This document shows, piece by piece, positions 49,977-58,164 of a stretch of DNA of 64,000 nt (its first letter is position 1; every line of letters begins with the position of its first letter). The notes under the pieces were generated by a model. That model made no database searches. It was not told the DNA's origin and worked only from the letters and a program-made list of their open reading frames with translations. Both the position numbers and the translations under genes were made by a program. The stretch comes from Streptomyces sp. f51 (GTDB lineage: Bacteria; Actinomycetota; Actinomycetes; Streptomycetales; Streptomycetaceae), in contig NZ_CP149798.1 in assembly GCF_037940415.1 (NCBI RefSeq), positions 5,861,001-5,925,000 on the forward strand, in the 5' to 3' direction.

Positions 49977-50675
49977 ATGGAACAGGCCGCGTTGCGACCC
50001 AAACCGATGCCGGGCCGGGATCCGGGCGGCGGCGCCCGGTCCTCCCGTGGCGCCCGGCGCCCGCGCGAGGAGCGGCGTCGTGGCAGGCGCCTGGTCACCC
50101 TGTCGGCCGGGGTGTTCGCCGGGGCGGTGCTGGTCCTGTCCGGTGTGGGGATCGGCGCGGTGGGCGCGACCGTGGTCGGCGCGGGCGGACTGGCGGAACT
50201 CCGGGAGCGGGCCGGCGCGATCGGCGCGGCCGTCGGTGCGGCCGGGCCGGCCCGGGAGCCCTCCGCCGGGGCCGCGGCGCCGGGGCCGGGAGCCGACGGC
50301 GCACACCTGGCGGCCGGTTCGGGAGCGCCGACGTCCGCCGGTTCGCCGGCTCCGGGGCCCGGCGGCACAGGGGTGTCGCCGCCCACCGGGTCCGAGCGGG
50401 AGCCCGTACGGGGCACCCTGGGCGTCGAGGCCGTCGACGCCCCCGCCGGCCCGGGCGCGCTCATCGTCGGGGTGCACGTCCCCGGCCCCGGCTGCACCGC
50501 GGGCCTCGTGCGCGGCGACGTCCTGCTCGCCCTCGACGGGACCCGGATCACCTCGGCCGCCGACCTCGCGCGCGCCGTGGCGGACGCGGCACCGGGCCGT
50601 GAGGTCACCCTGCGGGTGCGCCACGCGAACGGCGGCCGTGGGCGCCTGACAGCGGTGCCGGGCACCGCGACCTGA
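49977..50675 (+). CDS. Membrane-anchored PDZ domain protein
   Basis: 232 aa, ATG preceded by CGGAGG. A basic N-terminus (RRPREERRRGRRL) leads into one membrane helix (VTLSAGVFAGAVLVLSGVGIGAVG). A ~70-residue Gly/Ala/Pro/Ser linker follows, then a PDZ domain (RGTLGVEAVDAPAGPGALIVGVHVPGPG, AGLVRGDVLLALDGTRITSAADLARAV). No protease domain is attached, so it is an HtrA-like protein without the catalytic part and may recruit substrates to another membrane protease. Confidence 0.85.
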   Translation: MEQAALRPKPMPGRDPGGGARSSRGARRPREERRRGRRLVTLSAGVFAGAVLVLSGVGIGAVGATVVGAGGLAELRERAGAIGAAVGAAGPAREPSAGAAAPGPGADGAHLAAGSGAPTSAGSPAPGPGGTGVSPPTGSEREPVRGTLGVEAVDAPAGPGALIVGVHVPGPGCTAGLVRGDVLLALDGTRITSAADLARAVADAAPGREVTLRVRHANGGRGRLTAVPGTAT

Positions 50676-50775
50676 GGCGGCCGGGCCGGGACCGCGCCGG
50701 GGACACGGGGTCCGTCAGGTCGGATCTCGGAGAAAGGGGCTGGTCAACCGGGCCGCGGGCGGTCACCATGGCCGC

Positions 50776-51396
50776 ATGCTGAGCACTCTCGCCGCCTTCC
50801 TCGGCGCCTGCACCCTGATCGCCGCCTCGCCGGGACCGAGCACCGTGCTGATCATCAAACGGTCCCTGGGCAGCAGGCGGTCCGGGTTCCTGACCGTGCT
50901 CGGCAACGAGACGGGCGTCTTCCTGTGGGGCGCCGTCGCCGCGTTCGGCCTCACCGCGCTGCTCGCCGCCTCCGAGATGGCGTACGACGTCATGCGGATC
51001 GTCGGCGCCGTGGTGCTCGTCGGCTTCGGTGTCCAGACGCTGTGGCAGGCACGCCGTACCAAGGAGGGTGCCGACGGAGGCTGGGAGGGCGCGGAGAGGA
51101 GCGACTGGGCGTCCTACCGGGGCGGGCTGCTGCTCAACCTCGCCAACCCCAAGGCCGCCGTCTTCGCGATGTCCTTCCTGCCGCAGTTCGTGCCCGAGGG
51201 CGCCCCGCACCTGCCCGCCATGCTCGGCCTCGCCGCGCTCTGGGCGGTCTACGAGGTGGGCTACTACGGCGTCTACGTGTGGTTCGTCGGCCGGATGAAG
51301 GCGGTGCTGTCCCGGACGGGCGTGCGCCGGCGTCTGGAACAGGTCTCCGGGGGCGTCCTGCTGCTCCTGGGAGCCCGTCTCGCCCTGGAGGGCTGA
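50776..51396 (+). CDS. LysE/RhtB family amino-acid exporter
   Basis: 206 aa with six hydrophobic helices. Family motifs are AASPGPSTVLIIKRSLGSRRSGFL near the N-terminus and YRGGLLLNLANPKAAVFAMSFLPQFV in the middle. The ATG at 50776 has only a weak upstream GGT and is the natural N-terminus because it begins at the first helix. Likely exports amino acids or related metabolites; the substrate cannot be predicted. Confidence 0.9.
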   Translation: MLSTLAAFLGACTLIAASPGPSTVLIIKRSLGSRRSGFLTVLGNETGVFLWGAVAAFGLTALLAASEMAYDVMRIVGAVVLVGFGVQTLWQARRTKEGADGGWEGAERSDWASYRGGLLLNLANPKAAVFAMSFLPQFVPEGAPHLPAMLGLAALWAVYEVGYYGVYVWFVGRMKAVLSRTGVRRRLEQVSGGVLLLLGARLALEG

Positions 51397-51490
51397 CCCG
51401 CTCCGGTGCGACCGGCTCGCGCGCGCCCCACCGGAGAGGCAGGATGCTGCCGTAGCCCCCCGGGGGAACTCCGCACACACGGAGGCAACG

Positions 51491-52615
51491 ATGACCGCCG
51501 CCACACCCGCGCCCTTCACCGCGAACGACTACGAGGCCCGGATGCGGCGCGCGGCCGAGGCCGCGGCCGACGCCGGGCTCGACGGCGTCCTGGTCGCGCC
51601 GGGGCCCGACCTGGTGTGGCTGACCGGATACCGCCCGGTGGAGACCGAGCGGCTCACCCTGCTGGTGCTGCGGGCGGGACACGACCCGGCCCTCGTCGTG
51701 CCCACCCTGGAGGCGCCCGACGCGGCCAAGTCGGCCGGCGCGCCCGCGCTGACCCTGCACGCCTGGACCGACGGCACGGACCCCTACGCCGCCGCCGAAC
51801 CCCTCATGAGCCGCGCGGGCCGCTTCGGCATCAGCGACAACGGCTGGGCCCTGCATCTGCTCGGAATCCAGAAGAGGCTCCCCGACACCCGCTACGAGGC
51901 CCTGACCGAGACACTGCCGATGCTCAGGGCCGTCAAGGACGCGGCCGAACTGGAGCGGCTGGCGGCCGCCGGAGCCGCGGCCGACGAGGCGTTCGAGGAG
52001 ATCCGCAAGGTCCGCTTCGCCGACCGCAGGGAGTCGGAGGTGTCCAAGGACCTGGCCGATCTGCTGCGCCGGTTCGGGCACTCCCAGGTGGACTTCACCA
52101 TCGTCGCCTCGGGCCCCAACGGAGCCAACCCGCACCACGAGGCCGACGAGCGCGTGATCGAGCCCGGCGACATGGTCGTCCTGGACTTCGGCGGCCTCAA
52201 GGACGGCTACGGCTCCGACACCTCCCGCACCGTCCACGTCGGCGAACCGGACGACGAGGAGCGCAAGGTGCACGACATCGTGCGCGAGGCCCAGGAGGCC
52301 GGCTTCCGTGCCGTGCGGCCCGGGGCCGCCTGCCAGGACATCGACCGTGCCGCGCGCGCCGTCATCGAGGCCGCCGGGTACGGCGAGTACTTCATCCACC
52401 GCACCGGGCACGGCATCGGCGTCACCACCCACGAACCGCCCTACATGGTCGAGGGCGAGGAACAGCCCCTGGTCCCCGGCATGTGCTTCTCCGTGGAACC
52501 GGGGATCTATCTGCCCGGGCGCTTCGGGGTCCGTATCGAGGACATCGTGACGGTGACCGGGGACGGCGGACGCCGGCTCAACAACACCTCACGCGAGATG
52601 GTCATCGTCGACTGA
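51491..52615 (+). CDS. M24-family Xaa-Pro aminopeptidase-like metallopeptidase
   Basis: 374 aa, ATG preceded by GGAGGCAACG. Creatinase-type N-terminal domain (residues 1-140), then the pita-bread domain with the five metal ligands: Asp in MVVLDFGG, Asp in GSDTSRTV, His in GHGIG, Glu in VEPGIY and Glu in RIEDIV. The substrate His is in FIHRTGHGIGV. Length and organisation match actinobacterial aminopeptidase P-like proteins that cleave X-Pro bonds in the cytoplasm. Confidence 0.93.
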   Translation: MTAATPAPFTANDYEARMRRAAEAAADAGLDGVLVAPGPDLVWLTGYRPVETERLTLLVLRAGHDPALVVPTLEAPDAAKSAGAPALTLHAWTDGTDPYAAAEPLMSRAGRFGISDNGWALHLLGIQKRLPDTRYEALTETLPMLRAVKDAAELERLAAAGAAADEAFEEIRKVRFADRRESEVSKDLADLLRRFGHSQVDFTIVASGPNGANPHHEADERVIEPGDMVVLDFGGLKDGYGSDTSRTVHVGEPDDEERKVHDIVREAQEAGFRAVRPGAACQDIDRAARAVIEAAGYGEYFIHRTGHGIGVTTHEPPYMVEGEEQPLVPGMCFSVEPGIYLPGRFGVRIEDIVTVTGDGGRRLNNTSREMVIVD

Positions 52616-52677
52616 CACGGGCCCGCGGACCGTGCGACGATCCGTCGAACCCGCCCCCGGACGACAAGGGCGCGCCC

Positions 52678-53631
52678 ATGAACCCGACACCGGCACCGGC
52701 ACCACCACCGACCTCCGAGACCGTCCGTCGGCTGGTCCGCGCCCTGCTCTTTGACGACACCGCCCCGGGTCCCGGACCCGACGTACGACCCGTCGGCGAG
52801 CCGGGCGGGAGCTTCACCTGGTGGGTGGGCCGGCACCATGTGCTGCGGCTCGCGCCGGACCACCAGTCCTCCCTGCGCCGGCGCCGTGAACTGCGCCTGC
52901 GCGATCTGATCCGCCCCTTCGTCGGGGGCGCCGTCCCCATGAGCGTCGCGCGGGGCGACTGGGCGAGCGGACTGAGCTACACCCTCGACACCCTGGTGCC
53001 CGGCGTCTCCGGCGACGAGCAGGCCGTCTCCGCACTCGGCGAGGCCGACCTGGCGGACCTGCTGACCGGGCTGCGCGAGGTGCCCGTACGGCAGGCCGAG
53101 ACGCTGGGGGTGCCGCGGAGCGCGCCGCGCTCCCTGGAGACCCTGCGCGCCGCCGCCGTACGGGCCGCCGAACGCCTCCCCGCCGAGGAGTTCGACCCCG
53201 CCGGTCTCGACCAGCTCGCCGCGCCCGCCGCCGTCCAGCTCGGCGCGCAGGCGGGCCCCGCGGTCCTCGTGCACCACCGGCTCCTGGGCGAACACCTCGT
53301 GGTCGGACCCGACGGACGGGTGCGGGGCGTCCTCGGCTGGAGCGGCACGGTGATCGGCGATCCGGCCGAGGACATCGCCGGGCTGGCCCTCGCCGTCGGC
53401 GCCCCGGCCGCCGTCCGCGCCGCCACCCTCGCCGGCTACGGCGCCCGCTCCTGCCTGCGCGGCCTGTGGCTCGCCCGCTGCGACACCGTCGTCGGGCTCG
53501 CCGAGGGGCTCCGGGGCGGCCGGGCCCCCGGCCGGCTTCCGCTCCTGGAGGCCCGGTTGAGGCGCGCCTGGGAGTCGATCCTGCTGGAGCGGGTCACGGA
53601 CCTGCGGGACACACCCGACGACCCGCCCTAG
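52678..53631 (+). CDS. Aminoglycoside-phosphotransferase-fold protein, probable pseudokinase
   Basis: 317 aa, ATG with AAGGGC upstream. The APH-type arrangement is recognisable: an N-lobe-like GGSFTWWVGRHHVLRLAP, then the catalytic-loop position LVHHRLLGEHLVVGPDGRVRG (normally HGDxHxxN) and LGWSGTVIGDPAEDIAGLA (normally IDWxxxxxGDPxxDLA). The catalytic Asp is Arg201, the metal-binding Asn is His206 and the DFG/DW-position Asp is Gly220. Phosphotransfer by the classical mechanism is therefore unlikely. The folded core and the GDPAED helix signal are kept, as expected for a binding or scaffold role. Confidence 0.8.
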   Translation: MNPTPAPAPPPTSETVRRLVRALLFDDTAPGPGPDVRPVGEPGGSFTWWVGRHHVLRLAPDHQSSLRRRRELRLRDLIRPFVGGAVPMSVARGDWASGLSYTLDTLVPGVSGDEQAVSALGEADLADLLTGLREVPVRQAETLGVPRSAPRSLETLRAAAVRAAERLPAEEFDPAGLDQLAAPAAVQLGAQAGPAVLVHHRLLGEHLVVGPDGRVRGVLGWSGTVIGDPAEDIAGLALAVGAPAAVRAATLAGYGARSCLRGLWLARCDTVVGLAEGLRGGRAPGRLPLLEARLRRAWESILLERVTDLRDTPDDPP

Positions 53632-53697
53632 CACCGGAACCGGCGGGACGGAACCGGCGGGACGGACCGGGCGGTGCCGGCCCGTCCTGGCGGGCCC

Positions 53698-55443
53698 TCA
53701 CGCCTGGGTCAGCACCACGCACGACTCGCCCGGTACCGTCAGCACCCCGTCCTGGCCCGGCGCCTCGACCGGGTCCCACGCGGCGAGGACGCGCGCCCTG
53801 CGGATGCCCAGGGGAATCGCCGCGGGGTCCTTGCCGAGGTTCACGGTGACCCGGACGTCCCCGCGCCTGACGGCGATCCAGCGGGCCCCCGGATCGTGGG
53901 CGACCCTGACCGCCGCGAGATCGGGATCCGACAGGTCGGCCTGGCCCCGGCGCAGCGCGATCAGTTCGCGGTACCAGGCCAGCAGCCGGGCGTGCGGGGC
54001 CCGTTCGGGCTCCGACCAGTCGAGACAGGAACGGTTCCGGGTCGCCGGGTCCTGCGGGTCCGGCACGTCCTCCTCGGCCCAGCCGTGCGCCGCGAACTCC
54101 CGCCGCCTGCCCCGCCGTACGGCCTCGGCGAGCTCGGGATCGGTGTGGTCGGTGAAGAACTGCCAGGGTGTGCCGGCGCCCCACTCCTCGCCCATGAACA
54201 GCATCGGGGTGAAGGGCGCGGTGAGCGTCAGCGCGGCGGCGCAGGCCAGCAGCCCGGGGGACAGGGCGGCCGACAGCCGGTCACCCTGGGCGCGGTTGCC
54301 GATCTGGTCGTGGGTCTGGCCGTAGCCGAGCAGCCGCTGCGCCGAGACGCGCGCCCGGTCGAGCGGACGGCCGTGATGGCGCCCGCGGAAGCTGGACCAG
54401 GTGCCGTTGTGGAAGAAACCGGACGTCAGCGTCTTGCACAGCGCGGTGAGCGGGGTGTGCGCGAAGTCGGCGTAGTAGCCCTGGGACTCCCCGGTCAGCG
54501 TGGTGTGCAGCGCGTGGTGGAAGTCGTCGTTCCACTGCGCGTGCAGCCCGAGACCGCCCTCCTCGCGGGAGGTGATGAGCCGGGGGTCGTTGAGGTCCGA
54601 CTCGGCGATCAGGAACAGTGGCCGGCCCAGATCACCGGCGAGCGCGTCCACGGCCGCCGACAGCTCCTCCAGGAAGTGCAGCGCCCGGGTGTCCCGCAGC
54701 GCGTGCACCGCGTCGAGCCGCAGTCCGTCCAGACGGTAGTCGCGCAGCCAGGCCAGCGCACTGCCCACCAGATAGGCGCGCACCTCGTCCGAGCCGGGCG
54801 CGTCGAGGTTCACCGCGGAGCCCCAGGGCGTCTGGTGGGTGTCGGTGAAGTACGGCCCGAACGCGGGCAGATGATTGCCCGACGGACCCAGATGGTTGTG
54901 CACGACGTCGAGGACGACACCGAGGCCCAGTTCATGGGCCCGGTCGACAAAGCGCTTCAGCGCCTCGGGACCGCCGTACGGCTCGTGCACCGCCCACAGG
55001 GAGACCCCCTCGTACCCCCAGCCGTGCCGGCCGGGGAACGGGCAGAGCGGCATCAACTCGACGTGCGTGACGCCCAGTTCGGCCAGGTGCCCGAGGCGGT
55101 CCGCCGCCGCGTCCAGCGTGCCCTCGGGCGTGTACGTCCCCACGTGCAGTTCGTAGAGGACCGCGCCCGGCAACGGGCGTCCCGGCCAGTCGGCACGCCA
55201 CGCGTACCGGCCCTGGTCGACCACCGCGCTCGGTCCGTCGGGGCCGTCCGGCTGGCGGCGCGAGCGGGGATCGGGCAGCACCGGCCCGTCGTCCACCGCG
55301 AACCCGTACCGCGTCCCGTCCTCCGCCTCCGCCTCGCCCGTCCACCATCCGGCACGCCCCGGCTCGCGCTCCAACGCGCTCGTGACACCGGCGCAATGGA
55401 GCGTCATCCGGTCGGCCCGCGGTGCCCACACCTCGAATCGCAT
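53698..55443 (-). CDS. treZ: Malto-oligosyltrehalose trehalohydrolase
   Basis: 581 aa from ATG 55443 (GGGGGAAG 5 bases upstream). An N-terminal beta domain (FEVWAPRADRMTLHCAG) precedes a GH13 barrel: region I VVLDVVHNHLG, region II GLRLDAVHAL (nucleophile Asp), region III FLIAESDLNDP (acid Glu) and region IV YGQTHDQIGNRAQGD. The trehalohydrolase-specific FMGEEWGAGTPWQFFTDH is present. It releases trehalose from maltooligosyl-trehalose made by TreY. It is separated from treY by about 5.7 kb of unrelated genes. Confidence 0.96.
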   Translation of the reverse strand: MRFEVWAPRADRMTLHCAGVTSALEREPGRAGWWTGEAEAEDGTRYGFAVDDGPVLPDPRSRRQPDGPDGPSAVVDQGRYAWRADWPGRPLPGAVLYELHVGTYTPEGTLDAAADRLGHLAELGVTHVELMPLCPFPGRHGWGYEGVSLWAVHEPYGGPEALKRFVDRAHELGLGVVLDVVHNHLGPSGNHLPAFGPYFTDTHQTPWGSAVNLDAPGSDEVRAYLVGSALAWLRDYRLDGLRLDAVHALRDTRALHFLEELSAAVDALAGDLGRPLFLIAESDLNDPRLITSREEGGLGLHAQWNDDFHHALHTTLTGESQGYYADFAHTPLTALCKTLTSGFFHNGTWSSFRGRHHGRPLDRARVSAQRLLGYGQTHDQIGNRAQGDRLSAALSPGLLACAAALTLTAPFTPMLFMGEEWGAGTPWQFFTDHTDPELAEAVRRGRRREFAAHGWAEEDVPDPQDPATRNRSCLDWSEPERAPHARLLAWYRELIALRRGQADLSDPDLAAVRVAHDPGARWIAVRRGDVRVTVNLGKDPAAIPLGIRRARVLAAWDPVEAPGQDGVLTVPGESCVVLTQA

Positions 55444-55636
55444 GGACGCTTCCCCCTTGTCGGCTCGCAGTGACCCAGCACGTCCATGGTGCTCCACGGG
55501 AGATCAATTCGCTTTCGGATCCACCCTTTTGCCGCGTGTTCGTCGCCCTTTGGTCGCGCGAACGGCCGCACCCGGTCCCACCAGCCGTTTCCGGGTCTTC
55601 TGGACACCTTGTCGTTACTGCCCGACAATCACGAAC

Positions 55637-56203
55637 GTGACGTCGTCCTTCGAGTTCCATCCGTACCCCGCGCGGCTGTCCGACGCGGAGCGCGACCGGG
55701 CGCTCAAGTCCCTCCGTGACGGCGTCGCCCTCGGCCGTCTCTCGCACGACACCTTCATCCACCGCATGGAACTGGCGCTGGCCGCACGCCGCTCCGACGA
55801 ACTCGCCGTGCTCACCGCCGACCTGCCCGCCGACGGCGAGGTCACCGGGCGGCGCTGGTCGAAGCGGGTGTTCGGCACGGTGGAGGCCGTCTCCGGCTTC
55901 ACGGTCCGGCTGCGCCGGGCCTGGCAGGCCGAGCGGCTGCCCAAACTCCAGCTCCCCGACCCGGGCGACAGCTATCCGCTGCTCATCGGCCGCGACCCCG
56001 CCAGCGGACTGCGCCTCAATCACGAGACCGTCTCCCGCGTGCACGCCGAACTGCGCCGCCAGGGCGGCGCCTGGGTGCTGCGCGACCTCGGCTCGACCAA
56101 CGGTACGACCGTCAACGGACGCCGCGTCATCGGCGCGTCGGTCGTGAAGGACGGCGACCAGGTCGGCTTCGGCCGCATGATGTTCCGCCTCGCCTCGGCC
56201 TGA
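55637..56203 (+). CDS. DUF1707-FHA domain protein
   Basis: 188 aa from GTG 55637; the longer frame upstream lies in the treZ promoter region. N-terminal DUF1707 (LSDAERDRALKSLRDGVALGRLSHDTFIHRMELALAARRSDELAVLTADL in two stretches), a basic linker, then an FHA domain: YPLLIGRDPASGLRLN, ETVSRVHAELRR, LRDLGSTNGTTVNGRRV. FHA domains bind phosphothreonine, so this is probably a target or effector of a Ser/Thr kinase. No kinase is adjacent. Confidence 0.9.
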   Translation: MTSSFEFHPYPARLSDAERDRALKSLRDGVALGRLSHDTFIHRMELALAARRSDELAVLTADLPADGEVTGRRWSKRVFGTVEAVSGFTVRLRRAWQAERLPKLQLPDPGDSYPLLIGRDPASGLRLNHETVSRVHAELRRQGGAWVLRDLGSTNGTTVNGRRVIGASVVKDGDQVGFGRMMFRLASA

Positions 56204-56341
56204 ACCGCGGCTCGCCGCGGTGGACCGGGGGCGTGTCCGCGCGCCCGGCGGCCTTACGGGGACCGGCTTTCGGTGTCCGCCGCCCAACATCCTCGCGCTC
56301 CCGCGGTGTTGACGTACCCCCGGAGTCCGTGACTGACTGTG

Positions 56342-56356
56342 TGTACTTCATGTACA
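56342..56356. promoter_or_regulatory. Inverted repeat upstream of the M14-SSI operon
   Basis: TGTAC and GTACA arms flank TTCAT, 39 bp before the proposed CTG start of the M14 gene. TTGACG at 56309-56314 could be a -35, but no good -10 follows. An operator is possible; position is the only evidence. Confidence 0.35.
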
Positions 56357-56383
56357 TCTGGTGAAACGACGGCACGTACGAGT

Positions 56384-56397
56384 GGAGGTGTGCTCTG
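56384..56397 (+). promoter_or_regulatory. Ribosome binding site and non-canonical CTG start of M14 gene
   Basis: GGAGGT (56384-56389) lies 5 bases before CTG (56395-56397). The frame is closed by TGA at 56362 and contains no ATG, GTG or TTG between that stop and GTG 56491. Starting at 56491 would remove 32 residues that align with the N-terminus of the paralogue at 58165-59415. Confidence 0.7.
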
Positions 56398-57747
56398 CCG
56401 CCACTGCGCCGTTACCCCACCGTCGACGAACTCGGCGCGCGCGCCGCCGCGCTCGTCGCCCGGCACCCCGAGGACGCCCGGCTGCGCCGCGTGGGCACCT
56501 CCCGGGCCGGCACACCGATGCTGCTCCTGTCCGTCGGACACGGCGGCCGCCAGGCCCTCGTCGTCGCCGGACCGCACGCCAACGAACCCGTCGGCGGAGC
56601 GACCGCCCTCCGGCTCGCCGAACGGGCCCTGGCGGACCCGCGTCTGACCGAGGGCGCGGACGCCACCTGGAACCTGCTGCTCTGCCTCGACCCCGACGGC
56701 TCCCGCCGCAACGAGGCCTGGCTCCGGGGCCCTTACACGCTCGGCCACTACTTCCGGCACTTCTTCCGGCCCGGCTTCCGCGAACAGCCCGAGTGGCTGC
56801 CCGACGGCGCGGAGGCCGCCGCCCTGCCGGAGACCCGGGTCCTGCTCGGACTCCAGGACGAACTGCGGCCCTTCCTCCAGTGCTCCCTGCACGGCGTCGA
56901 CGTCGGCGGCGCCTTCGTCGAGCTGACCCGCGACCTGCCCGGGCTCTCCCGGCGTCTCGCGCACAGCGCGGCCCGCCTCGGCATCCCGCGCGAACTCGGC
57001 CCGTACGACACCCTGTACTGGCCGGAGCTCGGCCCCGCCGTCTACCGTGTCCCGCCGCCGCGCTCGGGTGACCTGGCCGCCGCCATCACGGAGGCCGCGG
57101 TCGACTCCACCTGGTTCCACCCCCAGCGGCACGGCACGGTCACCGCCATCGTCGAGGCGCCCATGTGGGGCGTCGGCGCCGTCGAGGACCCGGCGCGCCC
57201 CGCCGACCCCGACCCGGCGCTGCGCTCCGTGAGCCGGACCCTGCGGCACGACACGGGGATCCTGGAGGACATCCTGGCCCGGGTGCGCCCCGGCCTCGGC
57301 GACTCGCCGGACGTGACTTGCCTGCTCGCCCCGGTCGACGACTATTTACTGGTCGGCCCCGGACTCGCCGACTCATGGGACCCCGACGTCCGCGACGCCG
57401 GGACCCGGGCGCTGCCGCCGCTGGACATCGCCCGGCTCACCGCCCTGCGCCTCGCCGGGCGCCGGGTCGCGCTGCGCACCGCCGGGCTGCTGCACCAGCT
57501 CGTCACCGCCTCCGGCAAGGACCCGTCCGGCGCGCTGCCCGAGCTCGACCGGCTGATCGACACGTGGTGCGCCGACTACCGCGACGGCTGCGGAGCGCGC
57601 TGGATCCCGGTCGCACGCCAGGTCGAGTACCAGGCTCGGGTCGTCCTCTCCGCGTTCGAACTCGCGGGCCGCCACACGGGAGTACGTCCCCGTTCGGGTG
57701 ACTCCGGCTGGACCGCGCGGGCCAGGGTGCCGATGCACCGGGAATGA
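56395..57747 (+). CDS. M14-family zinc carboxypeptidase-like protein, TTA-containing
   Basis: 450 aa if started at CTG 56395, or 418 aa from GTG 56491. The N-terminus LPPLRRYPTVDELG aligns with LPELRYPSVAEIV of the paralogue, favouring the CTG. Zinc ligands of M14 peptidases are visible: AGPHANEPVGG (HxxE), the later His in SLHGVDVGG, and the catalytic Glu in TAIVEAPMWG. No signal peptide. A TTA leucine codon at 57346-57348 predicts bldA-dependent translation. The stop overlaps the start of the subtilisin-inhibitor gene (ATGA), so the two are one operon. Substrate unknown; murein peptides or secreted-protein fragments are possibilities. Confidence 0.82.
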   Translation: MPPLRRYPTVDELGARAAALVARHPEDARLRRVGTSRAGTPMLLLSVGHGGRQALVVAGPHANEPVGGATALRLAERALADPRLTEGADATWNLLLCLDPDGSRRNEAWLRGPYTLGHYFRHFFRPGFREQPEWLPDGAEAAALPETRVLLGLQDELRPFLQCSLHGVDVGGAFVELTRDLPGLSRRLAHSAARLGIPRELGPYDTLYWPELGPAVYRVPPPRSGDLAAAITEAAVDSTWFHPQRHGTVTAIVEAPMWGVGAVEDPARPADPDPALRSVSRTLRHDTGILEDILARVRPGLGDSPDVTCLLAPVDDYLLVGPGLADSWDPDVRDAGTRALPPLDIARLTALRLAGRRVALRTAGLLHQLVTASGKDPSGALPELDRLIDTWCADYRDGCGARWIPVARQVEYQARVVLSAFELAGRHTGVRPRSGDSGWTARARVPMHRE

Positions 57748-58163
57748 CGAGAACCCTTCGAGCGATCCGCGTCGCCCTCCTGGTCCCGCTCGCGCTCCTT
57801 CTGGCGGGTGCGGCCCCGTCGGCCCACGCGTCCCCCCGGCACGGCCTCCATGGCGACTGGCTGAGCCTCGCCGTCACCCGTGGCGACGCCCGGTCGAGCG
57901 ACACCCGTGGCGTCCTGCTGCTCTGCGACCCGCCCCAGGGTCACGCCCACGCGGCCAGGGCCTGCCGGCAACTCGCCGCCGCCGGCGGGAACATCGACCG
58001 CATCCCGCGCCGGACCGGTGTCATGTGCCCGATGCTCTACGCCCCCGTGACGGCGTCCGCGCACGGCCGATGGAACGGCCACCGGGTCGACTTCACGCGC
58101 ACGTTCTCCAACTCCTGTGTCATGAAGGCCCGGACGGGCGCGGTGTTCGACCTGACGAGCTGA
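57744..58163 (+). CDS. Subtilisin inhibitor-like (SSI) secreted protein
   Basis: 139 aa. Signal peptide MTRTLRAIRVALLVPLALLL ending AHA. The four SSI cysteines (LLCDPPQGH, AARACRQL, GVMCPMLYAP, SNSCVMK) and the length of the mature domain (about 110 aa) fit the Streptomyces subtilisin inhibitor family. The reactive-site loop is C-P-M-L-Y, so P1 is Met and P1' Leu, close to the CPM-VY of classical SSI. It inhibits subtilisin-type or related secreted proteases. The gene is translationally coupled to the upstream M14 gene, whose TTA codon would also make this operon bldA-sensitive. Confidence 0.93.
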   Translation: MTRTLRAIRVALLVPLALLLAGAAPSAHASPRHGLHGDWLSLAVTRGDARSSDTRGVLLLCDPPQGHAHAARACRQLAAAGGNIDRIPRRTGVMCPMLYAPVTASAHGRWNGHRVDFTRTFSNSCVMKARTGAVFDLTS

Positions 58164-58164
58164 G

